A DNA stretch of 64,000 nt from the NCBI GenBank assembly GCA_037127255.1, contig JBANSL010000001.1:28328501-28392500 (forward strand). Direction: 5' to 3'. Under the pieces are notes generated by a model that saw only the letters and a program-made list of their open reading frames with translations, was not told where the DNA came from and searched no databases. The translations under genes and the position numbers were made by a program. This DNA is from Persicaria tinctoria. Taxonomy: Eukaryota; Streptophyta; Magnoliopsida; Caryophyllales; Polygonaceae. Positions within the stretch are counted from its first letter, which is position 1. Every line of letters begins with the position of its first letter. Shown one piece after another: positions 56,279 to 64,000 of this stretch.

Positions 56279-57670
56279 ATGAGCGCCATCAATAACCAGC
56301 TCCAGAACATCACTACAAAATTTAGAGAGCTGGATATCTGGAAGAGGAACATAGAGACCCAGATGGTACAATGCACGACACAAATTCCACGACCGACCGG
56401 GCAACTCCCTAGGCAAACAGAACCAAATCCTAAGGGGAAGACCGGACATGTCGCAGCTGTAAAACTCAGGAGCGGGCACCAACTACGCGAGCCAGAGGTT
56501 GGAAAGCAACAGGACAAAGCAGAGCAGCAACTCAACAACGAGCAAAGACAACTCGATGTCGACCAAAATTTGGTCGATATCGACAAAACCCAACTCGATG
56601 TCGAGGAGAATCCAAGCCCAGACTCGTCTGCACAGCACGGCAACTCGAAGTCGACAAAAGTGGTCGATATCGACGAAAATCTTATCGATGTCGGGAAAAA
56701 ACTTGTTGATGTCGAGGACTCTGCAACACCTCCGACATCTGTTCTGGCTCCGAAGCAGAAAAAGACACTGCATTTCCCTTCTAAGGCGCTAAAAGATCCC
56801 ACTGTAGGTAGGTTTAAACGTTTTGTTAATATGCTTCAAGAACTGAATGTCTCTATTCCTTTTATAGAAGCTCTTCAAGAGATGCCTGCGTATGTCAAAT
56901 TCCTCAAGGAGATCCTGAGCAACAAGCGATCACTCTCAGAAATCGCCGGTGAATGGAAAATGCTACACTTTCCTGAGAAGAGACCTGGCCCTGGTAAGTT
57001 TTCTGTTATTGTGGGATTTAGACAATATAAATATGAGTCCTTGTGTGATTTAGGAGCAAGCGTGAGTATCATGCCCTTATCAATCTGGCGAAAGGTAAAG
57101 ATAGGGTCCATATAACCTGTGGATGCCAAGCTATACATAGCAAACAATACAGTGGTCATCCCTACAGGTATGGTTGAGAATGTCCCTATTCAAGTTGGTA
57201 AGTTTTATGTCCCTACTGATTTTCTTATTGTAGACTGTGCTGAAGATCCTGCTTGCCCTACTATTCTTGGTAGACCATTTCTAACTACTGCAGATGCCAA
57301 GATTAGTGTCAAACAGCGATTTCTCCCCTTCACAATAGGCGATGAGGTCTTAGATTTCTCTTTTGGCCTTGCAAAGGAGGAAATTTCATGGCTGGAGGTA
57401 AAAAGCATCAGCATCCACGGGATCGAGCAAACAACAGGGCAAAACACTAGAAGGCAACTCGACATCGACTTGACTTCCTCGATGTCGACCAAAGTTTTCC
57501 TCGATGTCGACCAAGCTTTGTCGACACCGACTTCCCCTGCTGAGCACCAGACTTGCCAAAAGCATAAGTATGGGGTCCCTGTACTCGATGTCGACCAACA
57601 CTACTCGACATCGAGTACAAGATCGACCAACACTACTCGACATCGACCAACACTACTCGACATCGACTAG
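56279..57670 (+). pseudogene. gag end and protease of unit F, ending in palindromic words
   Basis: One frame with a single TAA (57113-57115). It includes R-N-I-E-T-Q-M, L-R-S-G-H, L-D-V-D-Q/L-V-D-I-D word-encoded repeats at 56550-56710 and L-H-F-P-S-K-A-L. The protease has C-D-L-G-A-S-V-S-I-M-P-L-S near 57050, V-P-I-Q-V-G-K-F-Y-V-P, I-L-G-R-P-F-L and I-G-D-E-V-L-D-F. The end (57455-57670) is again word-encoded and stops at TAG inside CTCGACATCGACTAG, right before the second LTR. Confidence 0.83.
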
Positions 57671-57674
57671 GTCG
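57455..57674 (+). repeat. palindromic-word array at the end of unit F
   Basis: Around ten TCGAYRTCGA words, several in a short tandem (ACCAACACTACTCGACATCG repeated at about 57595-57665). The LTR homology starts directly after it. Confidence 0.85.
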
Positions 57675-58904
57675 TGACGCTGTTGGGCCTGTCCGAGTCG
57701 AGCTGGATTGTTTGGATTGCTTGAGAGCGAAGGAAATCCGAGTCTATCAAAGATCTATCAAGTATATCAAGATCTATCCAAGGAAGAGAGATTAATCTAC
57801 CACATGAAGATATTTCGATATTTTAGATATATTTCCTTTTAAGATAAATGTTCCTTTTTAAGTTTTATCTTTAGAAAATAGATATAGATTGCTTTCCTTG
57901 ATTAGCAAGGATTAAGCCCTATAAATAAAGCCCATGGGGTTGATGTTCTATTCATTCAATTCATAAGCTAGAGAAGTAGTTCCATAGAGAAGTTTAGGAG
58001 TTCAAAGGTTTTAGGGTTTTGGCGTTCAACGAAAGTTGGAGTGCCGGGATTGTAAAGAATTTGAATATAGTTTATGCAAGTTATTTCTTTTACATCAATG
58101 TCTGCGATTGCAATGAAGAGCGAGTAGTCCACCTACTTCTAGGGTTGTGGTGAGCCCGACGATAGCCATGCGTATTTGAGGTAAAGTTCCGACTTTTATC
58201 ATGTTTTGAGCATCTACTACCTTTTATGTGTTTATTACCCATTCAATGGAGATCCATGCTAACAACTTGGATTGTAAACCTAAAATCGGTAGATACAATC
58301 AGGGTTTCTTGAAAGAGTTTCTTAATTGTTGGAAAAGGCGAAAGTTTGATCCTTCGATGCGATTTGCATGATTATCGTTATTTATCTTGCCTTATGCATG
58401 CTTGGTTATTGTCGTTATCGCAAACCCCAATCTTGGAAGTTTTCTTTCATACATAGTTTATTTCGAAAAGCCTTGTTCTTTATTTTATTTCATTTTAAAT
58501 TTTCTGCCTTCCTCGATATCAACCAACACTGGTCGACATCGACTTCTGACGTACGATCGCCTAGATCGCTGTAGCTTCTGGTTTGCAGGAACTCAACGTC
58601 GATAAAAGTTTACTCGATATCGAGTAAAACACCCCGATATCGACCAAAACCCGGGAGCTGCTGCTTGCTTGCTTCGACTTGTCCGATCTTCTGTCGACTA
58701 AACACTAGTCGAGATCGGGTAATCTGCTGTCGATCACTTGTGAGATTCTCCGCTGCCTAGGATCCGCTGACCAGCTTCCTCGAGGATTCGAACCCGACTT
58801 TCTCTTGCTACATCGGGAGGGAGTCTTGAACATTATTTGCTGGGATCCAATCGGTTTGCTTTATTTTATTCGTATTTAATTTGCACTCTCGATTTCTTCT
58901 CTCA
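57675..58904 (+). repeat. second LTR of unit F, lacking its U3 start
   Basis: Nearly identical to 53752-54940, with TATAAATA at 57920-57927. It has about 40 bp extra at 58747-58790 (CCGCTGCCTAGGATCCGCTG…). The first roughly 600 bp of the LTR, the polypurine tract and all sequence between protease and LTR are absent, so a deletion joined the word array to the middle of the LTR. No matching 5-bp target duplication was found. Confidence 0.85.
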
Positions 58905-59471
58905 ACGTCTACTTGACTTCGACCACCCTTGTCAAGTAGAGAAGCCTGTGGTCGAGGAAGGATCAGCCTGAGGCTTCAACTGTACTCGAGATCGAGCAGT
59001 CTAGTCGACGTCGACTAGTCTCCTCGAGATCGACTACTTCTTCAGCAACTCAAACACTCGATTCTGACGTTCTGCACACCTGCCTAGTCAGTTTCTTTCT
59101 TTACCTTGTTTTTATACAGTGAGGACACTGTAACATTTAAGTATGGGGTGAGGAAAAGGCTTACTTCATGCATATTTGACTAAATTTGACATTATTTGTG
59201 CATATTCTCCCGAATTGTTCACACATGGCTATCTTTGGTATTGTTATTAATTTATGATGCTTATATGCATGTTTTCCAATGTTTATAATAAACATCACCC
59301 CCATTAAATTTTTTTGAATTAGTGTCATGGAAGTTACATTGAACTCGACGATGCAAAATTGGATTCATTAGAGATATAGCATAAAATTTTCTAGTAAAGG
59401 GAAGTCACGATGAAGTGCATTATTTCTTGAAAACCATGAAGGGAGGTAAAATTTGATGTTGCTTTTGACAT
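58905..59471 (+). other. 3' internal fragment of an Athila-like element
   Basis: Palindromic words (CTCGAGATCGAGC, GTCGACGTCGACT, CTCGAGATCGACT at 58985-59035) are followed by GTGAGGACACTG and TTTAAGTATGGGG (59119-59155), a common 3' region of this lineage. AT-rich sequence runs to the start of LARD C'. No LTR or PBS follows. Confidence 0.55.
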
Positions 59472-60411
59472 TGACGGAGGGGGAACGTCGTTAGATTTCA
59501 CCTAGTCAAAGAAATAACCCAAACTAATAAACAAAACTAGCGACCTAGTATAGTAGATAAGTAAGGGGTCGAAACCACTGAGAAACAAGTACCTCAATGC
59601 AATATGTGTTTATCAATTATGACACCAACAAAGGACTAGGAACACGAATGAAGAAAGACAACACAAATAAACTAAGACAAAGATATGGATAGGAACAAAG
59701 AGAAGACAAAATATAAGAGTGCGGTTTGCCTACAATTCGCAACATTTGTTGATTTATTTATCCTTGAGATGATTGCAATATTATTCCTAAGCCTATGTCG
59801 ACTTGACCAAAGTTGAAGGATCTGCAGAGATATAATCACGTTATTCAATATCACTAAAGAATAGCATTAAGAACTCAAGTACTTAGACCAATTGGCACAT
59901 TGATTCAATGCAATTAAGACAGATAGGCGCATACCGAACTCAGCCCTAATCGAATCTACACAACATAGATCAATTGTTATCATCCACTAAAAAGGCATAG
60001 AAATATCACTAAATCAATGACTTGGTTTGCTCTTAAGAAACCAACAACGGATTCATAGCATATATGCGAACTCTAACTAGATGCGCGGTCATAGAAACAA
60101 TCACAAATATAAACAATGAAGAACAAGATGATAAATAAACTCATGAATAATTTAGAAATCAAGTCTCACAATCAATCAACCAAGTCTTGAATCATAGCAA
60201 AACCACAAGAATTCTAGGCAAACACAACAAACCTTGAATCCCTAAACTTAAATCATCTCATTGTAATGAGTTTATGGGGAATAGTACTTAATGAATTAGA
60301 ACTGAAAACGACCTAATATATGTCTCCTTTCGTTGGCCAAACCCTAGAATAAGTGAAGATAAAAGTTCCCATAAAGATGGGCTGGGCCACGTATCACAAA
60401 TCCGGGATCTG

Positions 60412-60455
60412 ACGAGGCGGCAGGCGCCGTGGAAAGGGCGGCGGACGCCGTTCCT
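60412..60455. repeat. GC-rich word cluster 1 of LARD C'
   Basis: GGCGGCAGGCGCCGT and GGCGGCGGACGCCGT, partly self-complementary. The same word occurs at 61248-61287 and inside the ORF at about 63750. Confidence 0.75.
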
Positions 60456-60831
60456 ACAGTGCTGACAGCTTTGGCAGACTGAACTTGTAACGCACTTTCT
60501 GGAGTCATCCTTTATCTGATTGATGCATATGAATATGTGTTGGAAAGATCATTTCAAGCACTATGATTCTCATGAAGATTGCAGAAGCGAATTCCAACTA
60601 CTTAGAACCTTAAAGATGGGATTTCTCCATGTTATCCATTTCCGCTCTTGTTCTTTAGCTCTTCTTTGTCCATTTGCTCCATTCTTTCTTCACCATTCGA
60701 GGCCGGATCTTATAACCTATAAGATAGAAAAAACTAACCTAAGAGAAGTCTAATCCTAAAGATAGATAGAATAAAATCTACTCATAAAATGGAAAATAGA
60801 AAACATCTAATCCTAAAGAAGATAGAAAATA

Positions 60832-61068
60832 CTCCCTCTTTTAATTAAAACTTGTCGTTTACTATTCATTCACGCTTTTTTAGAATGATAAAAAATATAT
60901 GAAATATTAACTTTTTTAAAAATTTGTTTTTATAAATTCATACTTAATAGTAACAAGTATGAAATTATATAAAAATTATTTTTAAAAAGTTAATATTTTA
61001 TAGAGTTTTTAACACCTCAAAAAGCGTGCGTGAATAGTAAAACGTCAAGTTTTAATTAACGGACGGAG
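60832..61068. mobile_element. Stowaway-type MITE
   Basis: CTCCCTCTTTTAATTAAAAC at the left and its imperfect inverse ending GGACGGAG at the right bound a 237-bp AT-rich element with TA on both sides. The CTCCCTC/GACGGAG termini and TA target are typical of Stowaway (Tc1/mariner). It has no coding capacity. Confidence 0.88.
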
Positions 61069-61247
61069 TATAAACTAACCTAAAAATGGATAAAAATAAT
61101 CTAATCCTAAATAAAATAAAAAGAAATAAATCTAATTCTAATAAGAAATAAAATAAATAAAGTAACCTAGTACGAAATTAACTAAAAATAAAAGATAGAA
61201 TAACCTCCCTTCCAAGTTTACCAAAGATCCAAACGCGTGCCACTGAC

Positions 61248-61287
61248 AAACACGGCGGGCGCCGTATGACAGGCGGCGGGCGCCGTC
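61248..61287. repeat. GC-rich word cluster 2 of LARD C'
   Basis: CGGCGGGCGCCGTATG and GGCGGCGGGCGCCGTC. Confidence 0.75.
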
Positions 61288-61291
61288 TCTA

Positions 61292-62890
61292 TGTTAGGAG
61301 GAAAATCAAGTATGAAATATAAGTTCCAAATTCGACTCCCTGTTCTCCGCAAATTAATTAGAAGACTTCCTCCCACTGTAGTAGAAGGTAGTCAGGATCG
61401 ATCCACGAGGAAGAGTGTCAGCACCCGCCTTTTCAGGAGAGCGCTCAATATCGACCTTACCACTCGATATCGACCACAATGCCGACAGAAACTGTAAAAC
61501 ACAGAAACAAGCAGAAACATAAAGAAAACTAAACCTGGTCGATATCGACCTACCTACTCGATATCGACTAAAAATTTTGACCAACAATGCTTAATTTCGA
61601 CTAACACATAAACTAAAATTTGAAGCTTTTCGCAAGACAGAACTCAAAACTGATGAAATAAATCAAATTAACTAAAGACTTCAAAGATCAGGGTTTCAAC
61701 ACCACAACGATAACCATGTAAAATAGCACATAAAGGCACAAAAGATCATGCTTTTCATCAAAAAACTTTCGTTATTAACGAGTAGGAATATAGAGGCTTT
61801 CGCATAAACCCTAATTGTTACCAACCCATTTTCACATAATTAATCCAAGTTGCATCACCTCACATGGCTACCATCGGGCTCACCCCGACCCTAGAAGTTG
61901 GGTGACTACTCGCTCTTCATCATCAAGAAACACATCAATAATAAAATGGAACTAAATTGCATTGAATAAACTAAAAGAAAGCTTACAACCGAACAAAGCC
62001 AATTCCGCCTTCGCAAGACTCCACTCCAATCGGCCTTCACTCTCTCTCCTACCCGATCTCTCTCTCTATGTGGCTTAGCTTGGATTGATTGAATGAATAA
62101 AATCCAGCCCCTAATGCCTTATTTATAGTATTCATTCCCTAGCTAATCTAGGAAAGAATAATCTATCTATATCTAACTTTCTATCTAAAACATTAATATA
62201 AATCTTGGGAAATAAAACAGTTAAATCTATAAAGGAACTATATCTAAAGTGGATAGATTTCTCTTGACTTGATAAATCTTCTCTTGAATAGATAAAATAT
62301 CTCTTGCTTGGTGTGGAAGAAAGTCAACTCAGCACTCGGACTCGGACTGCTCAAAATCGTCCTCTGTAGGTTGGTCGATATCGACCAAGTTTGGTCGATA
62401 TCGAGTTGATTTCTCAGATTCTCCTTCTGACAACTCAATTTCGGCTCTGGCAGGAATTTCGACTTGGTTTTGGTCGATATCGACCAGTTTGGATCGAAAT
62501 CGACTTCTCTGTGTTTCTTCGCTCGATCTTGGCCTCTGGGTGGAAATCGACCGGTTATGACTCGATATCGACCAGATGTGGTCGATATCGACCTGTCCTT
62601 TTCTGCTTCATCTTTCTTGCCGATTTCTGGCATTCCTGCTTGATTTGCTTCACTCGATATCGACTAAGTCTGGTCGATATCGACCTCTTTGTGGTTTTCC
62701 TTCCTTTCTCTAAATTGCTGTAAAACGCCTCGATTTCTGAAAAATTAAACAGAAACTAGTGTAGATTCCATAATTTGGCAAATAAGCATAAACTACATAG
62801 AATATGTACTATTCTAACCCAAATGTATGAAATGCATGCAGAAATCGATATAAAAGTAAGTGTAAAACACGGTAGATTAGGTTCACAACA
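61292..62890 (-). mobile_element. solo LTR of the E family
   Basis: A 1,599-bp reverse-oriented relative of 43018-44679. The minus strand begins TGTTGTGAACC and ends TTGATTTTCCTCCTAACA. The ACTCGCTCTTCATCATC block (61910) matches the E LTR. Flanks CTCTA (61287-61291) and GTCTA (62891-62895) agree at four of five bases. GGTCGATATCGACC words are frequent at 61440-61570 and 62365-62690. It interrupts LARD C'. Confidence 0.85.
61385..61412 (-). promoter_or_regulatory. U5 motif of the E-family solo LTR
   Basis: Minus strand TTCCTCGTGGATCGATCC then CTGACTACC, a diverged form of the motif at 1051-1084. Confidence 0.45.
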
Positions 62891-63865
62891 GTCTATAGAA
62901 TGCCAACTCCGTCATTTAATCAAGCAAATCACATGGTTAATTCAAGACTCCTCCAAAAACACATATCTAAATGGAACTCTATCATTTTATTGAATTTGAA
63001 AAACTAAGTACCTAACAAGGAATTGAAAAACTTGCAAAGTAGCAAACAAATCATGGGTTGCCTCCCAAGAAACGCATTTGGTTAACGTCATAGACTCGAC
63101 GGTTTATTGTGTTCTTACCTTAAGACTCATTCAGACACTGTTAAAGCCCTTAAAAGCAAATCAAATTCTTGTGCCCAACCAAAATTTGAATGAACACTAA
63201 AAATGAGAAAATAAGCAATTAAGGATACCTTGTAGAGAAGCTTTGACACTTTCCTACTTACCTGAGGTTCATCTTTTCCAAAGGGAATGTAAGACCACCA
63301 ACACAGTTCCGCTGGCGTCTTGTAAGATTAATGCTCCTAGGGATTTAAATATTCACCATAAATCACAAAAGTGTTAGAAAGTTCATTACCTTGCTCAAGA
63401 GCCATAGAAATCGACTCTGGAATGTGTTCAGTGACTAGAACGATTAAAATGAGTTCTTATCAGTAGCCAAAACCTATAGATCCTCATATGTACACTCATG
63501 AGACTCCATTCCAATAGGCATTGGGCTTTCAACTTCACCGGGTGATGGATAAGAAGACATAATAGGAGAGGGCATAAAAGATAATGGAGAAGAAGGCATA
63601 ATAGATGAAACCTCACGCACCGACTCATAAGACTCCGATTCAAGAAGTACTAGATCGTCTTCTTCATCCCAGTCATCATTAGAGAAGCCATGCATCTCCC
63701 AATATTCTTTCTCGGTAAGGATCCTTACCTTTGGGCGATCTGTAGAGACGGCGGGCGCCGTGCTATGCAGTGGCGATTCCTTCTTGAGTAGCTCGGCCAA
63801 ATTCTTGCATCCTTTCTCCCATGTTTCTTTTAACTCACAATCAAGGGCTATGTGTTGGATAAGAT
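62891..63865 (-). other. interior of LARD C'
   Basis: It contains the GTTTCTTGGGAGGCAACCC module (minus, 63053-63076) with the GTCGAGTCTATGAC near-hairpin (63087-63100), the E-L-C-W-W coding region and an acidic ORF. It is cut on the right by an LTR starting at 63866. Confidence 0.6.
63140..63820 (-). pseudogene. LARD C' protein with ELCWWSYIPFG block
   Basis: The minus-strand frame 63474-63800 is acidic (N-D-D-W-D-E-E-D-D-L-V) and proline/serine-rich and ends E-S-H-E-C-T-Y-E-D-L. Further on, in a second frame, P-A-E-L-C-W-W-S-Y-I-P-F-G appears near 63315-63280. After a possible intron (GTAAGTAGG near 63262) comes Q-E-F-D-L-L-L-R-A-L-T-V-S-E near 63150. The GGCGGGCGCCGT word lies within the coding part at 63750. 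Two or more stops interrupt it. Confidence 0.58.
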
Positions 63866-64000
63866 CTGTTGCGCGCCTAAATTGCCATGTTTTACACTTA
63901 CTTTTATAGCGATTTATGCATGCATTTCAAACATTTTTGTTAGAATAATACAGATTCTATGCAGTTTACACTTATTTGCCAAATTATGGAGTCTACACTA
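63866..64000 (+). repeat. start of another E-family LTR (continues beyond the window)
   Basis: TGTTGCGCGCCTAAATTGCC and the following sequence match 43018 onward (TTTATAxCGATTT, CTATGxAGTTTA, TTATTTGCCAAATTATGGAG). It interrupts the interior of LARD C'. Confidence 0.85.

Larger units (their letters stand above)
59472..61291 (-). mobile_element. LARD C': LTR region (3' side)
   Basis: Starts TGACGGAGGGGGAACG with the U5 motif at 59545-59583 and a long leader like LARD B's. GGCGGGCGCCGT-type words lie at 60412-60455 and again at 61248-61287. The block TTGGAAAGATCATTTCAAGC near 60540 runs opposite to the rest of the LTR when compared with LARDs A and B. The 5-bp before it is GACAT; its partner is not in the window. 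A Stowaway MITE (60832-61068) is nested inside and a solo LTR cuts it at 61291. Confidence 0.65.

Noticed and set aside
46350..62690. Palindromic TCGATATCGA words as a CRISPR or restriction-related array
   Set aside because: Spacing is irregular, there are no uniform spacers, and the words lie inside plant retrotransposon coding and LTR sequence.

Overview
The window looks like plant nuclear heterochromatin, probably from a eudicot and most likely pericentromeric or otherwise gene-poor. Almost every interpretable base belongs to a transposable element. The main evidence is: Ty3/gypsy elements of the Tat type (with a second, archaeal-like RNase H and an antisense ORF); Athila-like LTR elements with tRNA-Asp-type primer binding sites; large non-autonomous LTR elements (LARDs); a plant L1-type LINE ending in an RVT_3 RNase H; a Stowaway MITE and a Harbinger-like MITE; and CAG-to-TAG stop mutations in the old ORFs. 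I found no clear host housekeeping gene, tRNA, rRNA or CRISPR array. The species cannot be named from the sequence.

Layout. 1-3065: the 3' end of an LTR element whose LTR is followed by an inverted copy of itself (about 840-bp arms). A 1.24-kb solo LTR with a perfect 5-bp target duplication is nested near the hairpin loop. 3066-18933: a decayed Tat-type element with gag, protease, RT, two RNases H and integrase, then a 61-63 bp higher-order tandem repeat, then six small B3-domain genes, then a spliced antisense ORF and an LTR-like end. 18934-20733: AT-rich sequence, GACCC-rich repeats, a hAT-like MITE and a hairpin. 20734-28961: a LINE with a 16-bp target duplication whose 5' part is inverted (twin priming), followed by a short poly(A) retroposon (28996-29141). 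29157-32030: mostly anonymous, with an RNase H-like pseudogene and a 120-bp direct repeat. 32030-35515: LARD A (+). 36702-37617: a Harbinger-like MITE carrying a coding-like segment.

38240-59471: a head-to-tail series of Athila-like units called here D, E', E and F. D contains gag, protease and a truncated RT. E' is a 3' fragment only. E and F contain gag and protease but no RT core. The first LTR of F is split by LARD B (48512-53504, minus strand, two LTRs, GTCGA target duplication). 59472-63865: LARD C' (minus), holding a Stowaway MITE and a 1.6-kb solo LTR. 63866-64000: the start of another LTR.

Three observations stand out. (1) Several LTR families carry their own short self-complementary GC- or CG-rich word. 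In D, E/F and C' the word occurs in the LTR and again in the internal or gag-pro region, and the words sit at several rearrangement points. (2) A cluster of six B3 mini-genes with promoters and introns lies inside the Tat element. (3) Three different LARDs encode the same unrecognised polypeptide, marked by ELCWWSYIPFG, followed by a conserved non-coding module.
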